A DNA stretch of 57,550 nucleotides from Nemertoderma westbladi (lineage: Eukaryota > Xenacoelomorpha > Nemertodermatida > Nemertodermatidae). The position numbers and the translations under genes are program-made. This document shows positions 22,985 to 33,571 of this stretch, piece by piece. The notes under the pieces were generated by a model. That model made no database searches. It saw only the letters and a program-made list of their open reading frames with translations, and had not been told where the DNA came from. Position 1 is the first letter of the stretch. Every line of letters begins with the position of its first letter. The stretch is from contig JAUCBJ010001862.1 of the NCBI GenBank assembly GCA_032718475.1, positions 1 through 57,550 on the forward strand, in the 5' to 3' direction.

Positions 22985-23190
22985 AGTAAGTCGCTAGGCG
23001 GGCAGTAATGTCTCGCGCGCACTAATGTCTCGCGGGCACTAACGTCTCGCGGGCACTAACGTCTCGCGGGCACTAACATCCCATGGGACATTAGTGCCCG
23101 CGATAATGCGACTAAGTGACCGCGGGCACTAAAAGTACTGAGACATTAGTGCCCGCGGGCTCTAATGTCTCGCGGGCACTAACGTCCCAA
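22985..23190. repeat. GC-rich direct and inverted GCGGGCACTAA repeats
   Basis: At least eight copies of TCTCGCGGGCACTAACG-like units of about 17 bp lie here, most in one orientation and some inverted (ACATTAGTGCCCGCG). They form several potential hairpins in otherwise AT-rich DNA. No element or gene is recognised. Confidence 0.7.
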
Positions 23191-23274
23191 GACCATTGGA
23201 AATTACCTATGGTAAGCACAAAGTATCTAAATCACATTGTAGACTTTCACGTTCGCTACTACTGTACGTACACT

Positions 23275-23590
23275 TAAAATAACATAGTATCATTGGCATA
23301 TAAACGAGCACTAGTTGATTGAATAAAAATGCCAGGCAAATCGTTTACAAATAACATAAACAACAAAGGCCTTAAACAAGAGCCCTGCGGTACACCGGAC
23401 TTTACAGGCCTAGTAGGACATAGTACAGGCAGTTTGAGTAACTATTTCCTATTTTTACATGTTGTATACAGTATACGGTCGACCAGAAAATTTGTCAACC
23501 ATAGGAGAATATCACTGTTACATACGAAACTTTCCAGCTTAGCCAGCTTTGAAGTTACAACAGAATCGAACGCTTTCGCGTAATCTATAT
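23275..23590 (-). pseudogene. LINE reverse transcriptase fragment
   Basis: The minus strand reads DYAKAFDSVVTSKL, a one-frame-shifted stretch, then KSGVPQGSCLRPLLFMLFVND and RLYANDTMLF (YADD box as YAND). This covers RT blocks from the first catalytic Asp to the active-site box, in the style of CR1/L2/Jockey elements. A stop and a frameshift lie between the blocks. Confidence 0.7.
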
Positions 23591-23645
23591 ACAGTACTGT
23601 ATATAGATATAGGTATATGTATTACTTAGATTTAATTACTTAGAT

Positions 23646-24677
23646 TTAACTATATTTTTTGATGACAATGGAATACTTCAAACAAAAATATACCACAAAC
23701 CAACAGACGTCCATCAATATATCAATCAATATATATGTCCGCACTCAGCCCATCCGCACAGTCAACTTAAACACGTTCCATATGGGGTTGCCCTACGATT
23801 GAGGCGTAACAATTCACGAATGGAGGATTTAATGCAAGCACTTTATGAATATGGAGCAGCATTCATTGCTAGGGGTTGGAGAATGGCCGATGTTACTACA
23901 CAATTTGCAGCGGCAGCTATTCAGACACAGTTAGAATCTCTACAAAATGATAAAAAACGAAATAAAAGTAAATATACCATATTTTATGTTAGTAACACTG
24001 AACCTATATTAGGATCAATACAAAAGATAGTAGACAAACATACACCTATTCTAAGAACAGACATCAGGACCAAGCAACTCATTGACTCTTATAAAATAGT
24101 AAATATTAACCGTAGGGCCCCTACGCTAAAGGGAATTTTAGTTCCATCCAGTTTAACATCAAAGCAGAAGAACCAGGCAAATACAACACATGCTGGATCT
24201 AAAAAATGTACAAGACAGAAATGTATACCATGTGAAGCGATAAAACCAACAAAACAATTCGGATTAACCTCGACCCGTTTGAAAACTAAATATGAAATTA
24301 AACAGCGCCTTACCTGTGATGACAAAGATATAATATATTTAGCAAAATGTAAAATATGTAACTTACAAGGAATCGGATCAACAGAAACATTTAAACCAAG
24401 GCTATCACAATATAAGTGTAATATAAAGAATCATAAGCCACAAACGACTATAGAGAAACATTTTTGTAAAAATGAAAACCATGATATTTCGCATTTCGAA
24501 ATAACACCCATTGAAAAGGTTCATTACAAAGGCAGGGGAAAGAAAGATCAGCGACGGGAGATCCGTACAAGGGAAGGATACTGGCAGTGCACCTTAAAAC
24601 CTTCTAAGGACCAGACCCATTTCACATTAATATATCACAATTCCTTTCATAGGGCAGGCTCATATAGTCAAAATTAA
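23646..24677 (+). pseudogene. Penelope-like element: RT thumb end and GIY-YIG endonuclease
   Basis: An open frame without stops runs from about 23646: IYHKPTDVHQY, then VPYGVALRLRRNNS (the conserved end of Penelope RTs), a linker, then KCTRQKCIPC, DIIYLAKCKICNLQGIGST, RLSQYKCNIK and RTREGYWQ. These are the zinc-linker and GIY-YIG nuclease of endonuclease-bearing Penelope-like elements. The second half of the signature is GIG where YIG is usual. The RT fingers and palm are missing, so the copy is 5'-truncated, although its remaining frame is intact. Confidence 0.8.
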
Positions 24678-24729
24678 GAAAAATTGTGAATTTCATGAAA
24701 ATCCATTCAGCCATTGGCCTATAAAGGGC

Positions 24730-24755
24730 ATGTTCCCATTTGGGAACAGTGGGCG
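24730..24755. repeat. Isolated piggyBac-MITE terminal repeat
   Basis: TGTTCCCATTTGGGAACAGT followed by GGGCG and CTAA matches the right terminus of the element at 41819-42191. Here it stands alone, with no partner end in range, as a solo or truncated element end. Confidence 0.5.
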
Positions 24756-24897
24756 CTAAAGCACTAAGAATTTACAAAATTTCCATATTATTGAATACTC
24801 AAATTATTTCATCTATATTGAACCAATTACTGCTTAGTAGTATATACTAATGCATTATAAAACTTCCAATAACATAAATAGCGCCCTTACAACAATA

Positions 24898-24902
24898 TTT
24901 AT
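24898..24902. other. Target-site duplication TTTAT (left) of the BEL/Pao element
   Basis: TTTAT directly precedes the 5' LTR and is repeated at 39198-39202 after the 3' LTR, giving a perfect 5-bp duplication typical of BEL/Pao integrases. Confidence 0.85.
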
Positions 24903-26514
24903 TGTTCGCGGTATTTCAACTTTCCATAACGCGAGTTGAATATTTTTGTATTTATTTAAAATTGATTATTCCGATATTACTACTGGGTGCGGGACCATGG
25001 GTTTTGGGCACATTCAAGAAACTGGGGGCGATTTATGGGCGAACTTTGGGGCAACTTACAGGGTACGGGAATAATTTCATAGTTATAAGGGCCAGGGGGG
25101 GATGGAAAATGCAAGCAGTATTCAGGTTAGCCTGAGTACTATTAGGCCCTGGCCAACTTCCTGCTGCCTGTAGGGGTGGATTTGGTAATGCGCCAGGCCT
25201 AAAGGACAAGGACTGCCCTTAGCGGTCCCTGGCCAACAGCAGCCATTACGAGACTGAAAAGAACTCGGACCGCTGACTGCTTGTGTCAGGGATTTGCGAC
25301 GGGCACCGACGGCCCCTTAGTAGCCAAGCCGTTCTGGTTCTCGATGATCGTTCCCTTCGGGGTTCGTGAGGGGTGGAGCGGACACGCGAACGGGTGGCCA
25401 ACTAACGACTGCCCCCTGACCTAAGCCGTACTGGTTCTCGATGACCGATCCCTTCGGGGTTCGTGAGGGGTGGGACGGACATGCGAAAGGGCTGGCCACA
25501 GGACGGGTTTGACGAGAACTGCCCTTAGCGGTCTCTGGTCAACGGCAGCTACTACGAGACTGAAAAGAACTCGGAACGCTGACTGCTTGTACTGGGATTT
25601 GCGACGGGAACCGACGACAGACCCCTTAGCCAAGCCGTACTGGTTCTCGATGATCGTTCCCTTCGGGGTTCGTGAGGGGTGGAACGGACACGCGATGGGG
25701 TCGAAAGACAAAGGACTAGACTCGACTAGACTCTACTGGCCTACCGACTGTTCGGAGCAGTTTCTCGGCTGCCGAAGCGACTACGAGCCTGAAACGGACT
25801 CGGAAAGCCTAGGTGGTTGGGTTTCTGTGATGAACTGACGGACCCCTAGCCAAGCCGTTCTGGTTCTCGATGATCGAACCCTTCGGGGTTCGTGAGGGGT
25901 GGAACGGACACGCGAACGGGTCCACCGACACGACAGACTCCTAGCCAAGCCGTACTGGTTCTCGATGACCGAACCCTTCGGGGTTCGAGAGGGGTGGTAC
26001 GGATACGCGACAGAGTCTACCGACTGGACCGACCCTTAGCCAAGCCGTGCTGGTTCTCGATGATCGTTCCCTTCGGGGTTCGTGAGGGGTGGAACGGACA
26101 CGCGACAGGGTCGACCGACACCGACACTACGGCACTAAGACTGGGACCGAGGGAAAATCTGGGGAACATTAGGTAGGCTAAAATTCTGAGCAAACAGTGG
26201 GTTATTAAATAATATACTGTAGGGATTTATATTATCGTGTATAATTATTGTGAATATTTGGTGTATATTGATTTGGGGAAGCCCAAAATTATTCTTAATC
26301 AAGTTTCAATGATGTTGAACGGGTTTCAACTATAGGAAGTTACATTAAAGAGTATATCCAACTAATGCAGCTTTTTATCAACCGCAAACTTGCATCTCAG
26401 AAAATATTCCCTCCCCACAATCAATATCCGGTGACTGGCCGGGGCTCGGTGGTCTGTTAAGTCACGTCTCCAGCATCGGCGTTTTTCCCCCCTGGTGTAG
26501 GGATAACGGCAACA
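24903..26514 (+). repeat. 5' LTR of the BEL/Pao element
   Basis: 1612 bp, TGTTCG...GCAACA. The central part (about 25240-26130) is a set of six repeats, each with GGTTCTCGATGA, CCCTTCGGGGTTCG and GAGGGGTGG, plus three copies of a TACGAG-CTGAAA-ACTCGG motif. Short ORFs inside it are not conserved proteins. It should carry the promoter for the genomic RNA; no clear TATA box is recognised. Confidence 0.9.
25315..26110 (+). repeat. Six UUCG-hairpin repeats inside the LTR
   Basis: CCCTTCGGGG occurs at about 25353, 25451, 25659, 25879, 25974 and 26069, embedded in a longer unit (CAAGCCGTACTGGTTCTCGA ... GGGGTGGAACGGACACGCGA). In RNA each forms a CCC-UUCG-GGG stem; two copies extend it to GAACCC-UUCG-GGGUUC. 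Unit spacing varies from about 95 to 220 bp. The same set recurs in the 3' LTR, 12683 bp downstream. Confidence 0.8.
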
Positions 26515-26765
26515 AAATTAAGAATAATTCACGTGGTTAATTTTGACAGGGTGTCAAAATTAAGAATAATTACGGTCAACTTCAACTGGTGGAAGTTGAG
26601 AATCCTTCAATACTCTTCAAAAACTCTCTACGTGCTTGCCAGCACCCACTACGAGGAAACTCTGGTATTTGAGTTGAGACAAAGTCGTGGTTTAATTAAT
26701 CAGCAAACTCGATCTAACCAACTCGTAGTCGGCAGATCACATATTTGGAGAGTTGTTAACAGGGA

Positions 26766-26957
26766 ATGGAAGTATCGATCACACCCATTGATATAATTCA
26801 AGTTGAGCCAGGAATCTGGCACGTCGAAGTTGAGGTACAAGGAACGAACGTTGGACGATTCAGGATTACTGTTCGGGTGGTCCAAGCTGAGTACAATACC
26901 TACGAGGAACTGTTTTACGACATCGCGTATCTAGCCATCGACGAGGCGTTACAATGA
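26766..26957 (+). CDS. Small upstream ORF of the BEL/Pao element, 63 residues
   Basis: The frame starts ATG at 26766 and ends TGA at 26955-26957, which overlaps the Gag-Pol ATG as ATGA (26954-26957). The product is acidic with alternating hydrophobic residues (IWHVEVEVQG, FRITVRVV), suggesting beta strands. No homolog is recognised. The overlap suggests coupled termination-reinitiation, or chance. Whether it is translated cannot be seen from sequence. Confidence 0.45.
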   Translation: MEVSITPIDIIQVEPGIWHVEVEVQGTNVGRFRITVRVVQAEYNTYEELFYDIAYLAIDEALQ

Positions 26958-29900
26958 CAACAAATAACGTATCCGATACCGACGAGATGGATCACCACAC
27001 AGACTCGGAAGCCGACGAGGTACCAAACGTCAAGAACATGACCCGTCGGTTAGGGGCTCTTAAAGGCGGAGTAACCCGAGCGTATCAACGGATGGAGAAA
27101 CAACTCAAAGGAGTCAAAACCCCCCTCAATGAGGTACAAACTCAGCTTCAAAGTATCCGAAATATCCTACAGCGGTACGAAAGAATGATACAGGTGTACC
27201 AAGAGCTCGTTCCCCCCACCGATCAGGAAAACTACCCCAAGTTGGAAGAACACGTTGTACATCTAGATGGGTTCCGCAAACAACACCGGAGGACCCTCAG
27301 CCTTGTGAGAGGCTATGAGGAACAGTATTACAAGAGGGCTGACGCGGAATCAGTACGATCCTCCAGCATCAGGACAGCAGTACATCGTAAGAGAACGGGG
27401 TCCGCTAGAAATCAGCACTCCAGCGCTAGGAGCGAGATATCCGGCTCGGCGCGCAGTTCTCAAGGGGCGCCGCCACTCCGAGACCAACTGCGAGAACGGA
27501 AGGCATTAGCCCTCAAAGCTCGGATGGAAGATGAGTATATTCAACTGCAAGCCGAGCAAGATGTATTAGCCACCGAAACACAAAAGCGAGAGGCCGAACA
27601 AGCGGCCGAACGGCAGGCCGAACAACGCGAACAGGAGGCCGAACAACATAGACGAGAAGCCGAACGGCAGGCCGAACAACGTGAACAGGAGGCCGAACAA
27701 CATAGACGAGAGGCCGAACGAGAGATCGAACAACGTAAATGGGAAGCGGAAATGCGTAAACAACACGCCGAGGCCCAAGCAATTCTTATCCACAAAAAGA
27801 ATGCGGATATTGCAAAACTCGCAGAATACGAAGCCGCACTTATAGAACGAGATATTCATCTCTACGAGGACTGGGAAAGGGATATAGATCAGGAATATGA
27901 ACCAATTCCGGTACCGGAGTCATTTACACCAACAGCGGCGAAACCTCCGAAACCCGAGATCCCGCCTACCAAACAGTCTACGCTATCGGCACAAGCCCCG
28001 GTGTTCCATCCCCCACCAGCTACGCTAAAGAATGAGGAACCTTATTTCCCATCCAACACCACGACAGCGAGTGTACCCAAGTACGAGCCTGAAAGGGACT
28101 CGGAACGGGACGCCACTCCCCGATCTAACAACCCATTTACATCCACACCACAAACTCGTAGCCGCGTCATTATTAAAACTCCACCTATTATTGATCCATC
28201 AAGTATGGGAGTGAGTGCCAATAACTATAACCCTCCGAGTCACTCTAGTTCAGACGACGTCAGCATCATCCGGGCGTTGGAGAACCGCCTTGCCATGCCT
28301 AAGATGGAGATTCGCACCTTCGAAGGAGATCCCGTCGATTACCTCAGATTCAAGAAACGGTTCTTTGCACAAATCGGATCAACGGACATAGCCGACGCAC
28401 AGAAATTGGTATATTTATCGCAATACCTGGGTGACAAACCACGCAGTATTGTTGCATGTTTTGAAGGAGGTTCTCATGAGGCATACTATGACGCATGGAA
28501 AACTCTAGATAAAAGATACGGAAATACCGGAACTATAATTAATAAAACTCTAGAGAGACTGATACAGGACGCGGGATCACTAGGGGACCCACAGAACATA
28601 CAGGAATTCTCCGACTCTATGAAGGATGCCTACTATACTCTGAAACCCTTAAATAAAGAGGACCAGGTGAACAACATTCTAAACCTCCGACAGATCGCCA
28701 AGAAGTTCCCCGGATGGCTACAAAGTAAGTGGGCTTATAAATGTGTAGATCTCCGGCGCAGACATCCAGATCGAGATCCTAGCTTCCTTGAAATGTCGGC
28801 ATTCCTGGACGATATCTCCGAAGCCATGAATGACTCGATGTTTTCAAAACAAAGTCTCGCAAAGTTGGACGGAATAGAGAGCAACTCCAGGAGTAAGATA
28901 ACCCCTCCGAAACCGAGATTCCGCCCCCCACCGGTAAGTACGATGGCCATTACCATGGCCGAGGATTCCGACGACGAAGACTACGAGGAACCGACATCCG
29001 CCGAGGAATGGGCATGTTATCTCGCGAGTTGGGCACCCGAAAGGGAAGGCATCACAAATTCCCTGCTCTGTCTCTTCTGTGGGGAGAAACACAAAGTGGA
29101 ATTCTGCAGAAAGTTTCAGTTCGCCGAACTCGTCCCACGCTTCGAGGCGATAATGAAACACCGAGGATGCTTCCGGTGTCTTGGAACAGGTCACTATGTT
29201 CGGGAGTGCGACCAAAGATCATGCTGTACTGTCTGTAACGACCAACGCCATCACACGCTCCTCCACATCCCCGCGAACTTCGATTTTACTACCCTCCCCT
29301 TTCGGATCGAAGCCAGGCGAAGAGGAGAAACAAACCACATCTTTAAAGGAACCCGGACAACCCAACGGAGAGAAACCAACCCGTTTAAAATCTCCACCGA
29401 TACACCACAAGTAACCAATATTTCGGCCACGATTAATCTTATAAATCGCCGCTACATGGTTTTCGCAAAGGTAATCCCAGTAAGGATCCAAGGAGTCGGC
29501 AAATCTTTGACGACACTCGCGTTCCTCGATAACGGGTCTGACGGAACCATCATCGACCGGGATTTCCTCGAGCAACTCGGCCTAGAATATGAACCTTGTA
29601 AACGGCCCATACAAACCATCACCGATAACAGAGAGGTAGAGTCCGGGGAGGTACAACTCCAGATGGAAGGAGTGATGAAGGGCTACGAAACGGCTAAGTT
29701 AACCATCAAGAACGCCTTGGTACACACAGACCTCCGGGTGCGGTTCCGACAATCAGCCGAGTACGCCCCCCTCATACAATTAGACCGAGACGATGTAGAC
29801 CTGAGGTGTCCGCAGTTGGACGTGAACCGTATCACCCTACTGATTGGACTTGATACACCGGAACTACACATCCCCACCGGAGATATCGCTCGATCTATAA

Positions 29901-32900
29901 ACCAGGATGATGGATTCTATGCTGAACGAACAATAATGGGATGGACACTCTGCGGCATTAAGGAGGAAACTACGGACACCTATACCTACCTTCCTAAATG
30001 TCAGATTAAAGAGAATGTAACCTCTGTGGGTTATTGCTCAGCTTCAGATCTTGACGAGGATTTGTTTCTGGAAACCGAGAAAACCCAACGAGAGATGACG
30101 AAATATTTTAATTTGGAGACCCAGGAGTTCGCGGAAAAGGACGAAAACCCATCCGAAGAGGACCAATATTGTATGGACGTTCTCGACCAGGCCACGTTTA
30201 AAGACGGACATTGGTGTTCACCTATGTTATGGAAGGATCCAAACAAACCAATGGCAAACAACGCCAGCATGGCACTTAGGCGACTTAAAGGGATTCTACG
30301 CCGGCTGAATGACCAACCCGAGATAAAGGAGAAATATAATACCGTAATCCAAGGATATCTCGATGATGGATTAGCAGAAATGGTACCACGGAATGAACTG
30401 CAAGGTGGTGAAAGAACATATTATCTCCCAACCCACTATGTAGTAGAAGCCCGCAAAGGTGGGAAAATCCGAGTGGTAAATGATGCTGCCGCTATGTACC
30501 AGGGCGAATCCCTAAACAGTCAACTTTACACGGGGCCCAACATATATAGCACACTCATTGGCGTATTGATCAGGTTCAGGGAAAACCGGGTAGCATTCAC
30601 CTGTGACATCAAGGCCATGTTTCATCAAGTTCGTACGTTACCAAGAGACTCGGACTGTCTACGTATCCTATGGACGGATAAAACGCTTACTCAACAGGAG
30701 ATTAGCCAACTCACGATAAAGGACGTAGACGTAATGCGTATGGTCGTCAGGATCTTCGGCGCTAAGGACTCGCCGGTAGCATGCAGTGACATGCTAAAGA
30801 GGACGGCAACTATGTGCGAAAACGAGTTCCCTCCAACTGTCATAGAAACAATTCGACGATGCTTCTACGTGGACGACGGATGCGCCGGCGCGGATAATGT
30901 GGATGAGGCATATCGGCTAGCAATGGGGATGGTAGAATGTCTAAAGAAAGGAGGGTTTCCGCTCGTGAAGTTCAGATCCCACGACAAAACACTTATGGAA
31001 AAGTTTCCGGAGGACATCCGGCTGGAAAATAACAAAATGTATTCGGAGGATGTGGAACATCGTGTACTTGGGATTGAATGGGACATAGAATCAGACGAAT
31101 TCATCTTCAAGTATAAACCCCTACCCAAGCCTATGACAAAAAGGGGATGTTTGTCGATAAAAAGCGCCATCTTCGACCCACTAAATTTCATATCTCCAGT
31201 AACCTTGGCCGGAATGAACCTGATTAAGGAAATGTGGATAGAAGGACTGGGATGGGACGAAGAGCTCCCCCCATACCTCAGCGTCAAATGGAGAAAATGG
31301 ACGGAGCAGCTCGAACACCTACATCTTATGCGGATACCTAGACCGTTCTTCCTCGATAAGTTGCCCACCGATATCTTCCAGCTCCACACCTTTTCGGATG
31401 CTTCGAATACCGGAATCGGCGTAGTCACCTTCCTACGGAGACTAAGTAACGATGGAAACGGCGATACAAGCTTCTTATTCTCCAAAGCAAAGACAGTATC
31501 CGGGGAATTCGTAGCAACGATCCCGAGACTCGAGCTACAAGCTGCAGTTTGGGCAGTAAGACAGAATCGCATGGTCATGCGGAACCTACGGATCCCCATA
31601 GAATCTCAACACTTCTGGGTAGATTCGAGTATAGTTCTCTATTATCTCCACTCTCCATCACGGCGTCACACCACGTTTGTTGCAAACCGAGCCACGGAGA
31701 TTAAACAGTGTACCGGCCGAGAACAGTGGCATCACGTGAACGGGAAGGAAAACCCAGCGGACTTATCAAGCCGAGGCGCCACCCCAAAACAACTCGGTAA
31801 AAGTAAACTCTGGCTTACAGGCCCGGAATTCCTACGGCAGCCACAATTAACATGGAGTACCCGATTCGACCCCGAGCTCGATAGCGGAAAATACTCCGAG
31901 GACGATAAAGAGATCCGTAAAATCCATCGAAGCAACGCGGTGGAAATTTATAGTTGTCTGACTGAGCCTGCAAAGGACTCGGGCAGGCACTATAACGTCG
32001 CGATGATCACCCAACTAGCGGCGTCTTTACATCGGTTGATCGAGCGAACTTCATCCATGAGACGGCTCGTCCACCACGTTATAACCCTTCGCAACTTCCT
32101 ACGGTGGAAAAACAACAAACCGATAGTTCAACGGAATATACAAGAACTCATTATCGCGGAGAAGTGTATTGTTAGATATGTCCAGAAAGAAAGTTTCCCC
32201 GATGAATGGGAACAACTTAGTGCGGGCAAAACGTTGAAACCGGACAGCCCAGTCTACCAACTGAGACCAATGATGGGAGAGGACGGACTGATCCGACTGA
32301 ATACCCGGATGGCAAACGCCCCGGTCGAATATGAGGTTAAATACCCGGCGCTTCTGCCCGGAACGTCGACACTAGCTAAGCTATTAATTCTACAATGTCA
32401 CGAGGACAACCACCACGCAGGACAGAATTGGATTATAGCTAATATAAGACAAAGATATTGGATCACCCACATCCAGCCACTGATCCGGAAAGTGTTGAAA
32501 CGTTGCTTCACCTGCAGACGTTACCTAGCGCCACCAATCACCCAAAAGATGGCCGACTTACCAGCCACCCGTCTACAAGCGGATTCCCCACCATTCTACG
32601 TCACCGGAGTGGACTGTTTCGGACCGTTCACGGTTATTGAACGACGATCCAACATCAAATGCTGGGGAGCCATCTTCACCTGCCTAAGGTCTAGGGCAAT
32701 TTACCTAGATATCGTGGTAAATCTGACACAACACGCATTCATCAACGCTCTGCGTCGGTTCGTGGCGAACAACGGGACATGCCGCCACATGTATTCCGAT
32801 AATGGTACAAACTTTGTGGGAGGAGAAAGAGAACTTAGAGAGGCGATCGAGGGATGGTTTACCGATAACACCGCATCCCAAGTCTGGAAGGAACACCAGA

Positions 32901-33571
32901 TACAGTGGCACTTCCAGACCCCCTTAGCACCCCATACGAGCGGGGTATGGGAGAAACTGATCGACCTAGTGAAACGATCCATGCGCGTCGCTCTAGGCGA
33001 CACCCGGGTAACCCATGACACCCTCCGCACAACATTCTGCGAGATCACGGCTACCCTGAACAACCGACCCATTGTCCCTATCCGCGACGACCCCACAGAC
33101 CTGGAGCCCCTCACTCCTAACCACTTACTGGGGAGACCCAAAACCCACGTTCTCCCGGAAACCATGTTCCCGGATCCCAACGAGATCGCGAAACATACAA
33201 ACTGGAAAAAGGCCCAAGCGTTGGCAGCGCATTGGTGGAGAATTTGGGCCCAGGAGTACCTCATAACCCTCCGGACCAGGAGGAAATGGAACAACACCTA
33301 CCGGAACGTCGCAGTTGGCGACATGGTACTAGTTAAAGAAGATCTCAAAGACCGCGTTCACTGGCCTGTGGCGCGGGTCGTGACCATACACCCAAGCAAA
33401 GACGGACTTGCGAGGACTGTGACGATACGAACGAAATCGGGCCACTACCAACGCCCCATCCAGAAGCTGTGCCTTCTTGAAGGCAATGACAGTGGTGATT
33501 CTACAAGAGGTGATAAGTTCCCTACTACGGATCCTACTGTGGACATTGGTGACAATTATAAATGCGTTTAA
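26954..33571 (+). CDS. gag-pol: BEL/Pao Gag-Pol polyprotein, 2205 residues, uninterrupted
   Basis: The polyprotein drives packaging, reverse transcription and integration. Residues 1-150 are helical. 180-280 hold a Glu/Gln/Arg-rich repeat coiled coil. 445-620 resemble the DUF1759 Gag core (MEIRTFEGDPVDYLRFKKRF). 700-775 carry zinc knuckles (CLFCGEKHKVEFC, CFRCLGTGHYVREC). Near 857 is the aspartic protease box LAFLDNGSDG. RT shows AFTCDIKAMFHQV and FYVDDG near 1305, then a Pao A17-type region (LSIKSAIFDPLNFISPV), RNase H (LHTFSDAS, FWVDSS) and integrase. Integrase has HHAG..CFTC zinc residues and catalytic Asp 1887 (GVDCFGPF), Asp 1949 (SDNGTNF) and Glu 2000 (GVWEKLID), then a DUF5641-like end (VGDMVLVKED). 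Every core residue I looked for is present, so activity is plausible. Confidence 0.93.
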   Translation: MTTNNVSDTDEMDHHTDSEADEVPNVKNMTRRLGALKGGVTRAYQRMEKQLKGVKTPLNEVQTQLQSIRNILQRYERMIQVYQELVPPTDQENYPKLEEHVVHLDGFRKQHRRTLSLVRGYEEQYYKRADAESVRSSSIRTAVHRKRTGSARNQHSSARSEISGSARSSQGAPPLRDQLRERKALALKARMEDEYIQLQAEQDVLATETQKREAEQAAERQAEQREQEAEQHRREAERQAEQREQEAEQHRREAEREIEQRKWEAEMRKQHAEAQAILIHKKNADIAKLAEYEAALIERDIHLYEDWERDIDQEYEPIPVPESFTPTAAKPPKPEIPPTKQSTLSAQAPVFHPPPATLKNEEPYFPSNTTTASVPKYEPERDSERDATPRSNNPFTSTPQTRSRVIIKTPPIIDPSSMGVSANNYNPPSHSSSDDVSIIRALENRLAMPKMEIRTFEGDPVDYLRFKKRFFAQIGSTDIADAQKLVYLSQYLGDKPRSIVACFEGGSHEAYYDAWKTLDKRYGNTGTIINKTLERLIQDAGSLGDPQNIQEFSDSMKDAYYTLKPLNKEDQVNNILNLRQIAKKFPGWLQSKWAYKCVDLRRRHPDRDPSFLEMSAFLDDISEAMNDSMFSKQSLAKLDGIESNSRSKITPPKPRFRPPPVSTMAITMAEDSDDEDYEEPTSAEEWACYLASWAPEREGITNSLLCLFCGEKHKVEFCRKFQFAELVPRFEAIMKHRGCFRCLGTGHYVRECDQRSCCTVCNDQRHHTLLHIPANFDFTTLPFRIEARRRGETNHIFKGTRTTQRRETNPFKISTDTPQVTNISATINLINRRYMVFAKVIPVRIQGVGKSLTTLAFLDNGSDGTIIDRDFLEQLGLEYEPCKRPIQTITDNREVESGEVQLQMEGVMKGYETAKLTIKNALVHTDLRVRFRQSAEYAPLIQLDRDDVDLRCPQLDVNRITLLIGLDTPELHIPTGDIARSINQDDGFYAERTIMGWTLCGIKEETTDTYTYLPKCQIKENVTSVGYCSASDLDEDLFLETEKTQREMTKYFNLETQEFAEKDENPSEEDQYCMDVLDQATFKDGHWCSPMLWKDPNKPMANNASMALRRLKGILRRLNDQPEIKEKYNTVIQGYLDDGLAEMVPRNELQGGERTYYLPTHYVVEARKGGKIRVVNDAAAMYQGESLNSQLYTGPNIYSTLIGVLIRFRENRVAFTCDIKAMFHQVRTLPRDSDCLRILWTDKTLTQQEISQLTIKDVDVMRMVVRIFGAKDSPVACSDMLKRTATMCENEFPPTVIETIRRCFYVDDGCAGADNVDEAYRLAMGMVECLKKGGFPLVKFRSHDKTLMEKFPEDIRLENNKMYSEDVEHRVLGIEWDIESDEFIFKYKPLPKPMTKRGCLSIKSAIFDPLNFISPVTLAGMNLIKEMWIEGLGWDEELPPYLSVKWRKWTEQLEHLHLMRIPRPFFLDKLPTDIFQLHTFSDASNTGIGVVTFLRRLSNDGNGDTSFLFSKAKTVSGEFVATIPRLELQAAVWAVRQNRMVMRNLRIPIESQHFWVDSSIVLYYLHSPSRRHTTFVANRATEIKQCTGREQWHHVNGKENPADLSSRGATPKQLGKSKLWLTGPEFLRQPQLTWSTRFDPELDSGKYSEDDKEIRKIHRSNAVEIYSCLTEPAKDSGRHYNVAMITQLAASLHRLIERTSSMRRLVHHVITLRNFLRWKNNKPIVQRNIQELIIAEKCIVRYVQKESFPDEWEQLSAGKTLKPDSPVYQLRPMMGEDGLIRLNTRMANAPVEYEVKYPALLPGTSTLAKLLILQCHEDNHHAGQNWIIANIRQRYWITHIQPLIRKVLKRCFTCRRYLAPPITQKMADLPATRLQADSPPFYVTGVDCFGPFTVIERRSNIKCWGAIFTCLRSRAIYLDIVVNLTQHAFINALRRFVANNGTCRHMYSDNGTNFVGGERELREAIEGWFTDNTASQVWKEHQIQWHFQTPLAPHTSGVWEKLIDLVKRSMRVALGDTRVTHDTLRTTFCEITATLNNRPIVPIRDDPTDLEPLTPNHLLGRPKTHVLPETMFPDPNEIAKHTNWKKAQALAAHWWRIWAQEYLITLRTRRKWNNTYRNVAVGDMVLVKEDLKDRVHWPVARVVTIHPSKDGLARTVTIRTKSGHYQRPIQKLCLLEGNDSGDSTRGDKFPTTDPTVDIGDNYKCV

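Noticed and set aside
25470-25838. ORFs of 94-122 residues within the LTR, repeated identically at 38153-38521
   Set aside because: They are translations of LTR repeat DNA; no family features, and identity simply reflects LTR identity.
27513-27859. Minus-strand ORFs rich in Cys/Ser or Val/Arg opposite the gag coiled-coil repeats
   Set aside because: Antisense shadows of the Glu/Gln/Arg repeat in the Gag frame.
30865-31599. 244-residue minus-strand ORF opposite pol
   Set aside because: Lies wholly antisense to RT/RNase H coding sequence with intact motifs; low-complexity serine-rich shadow.
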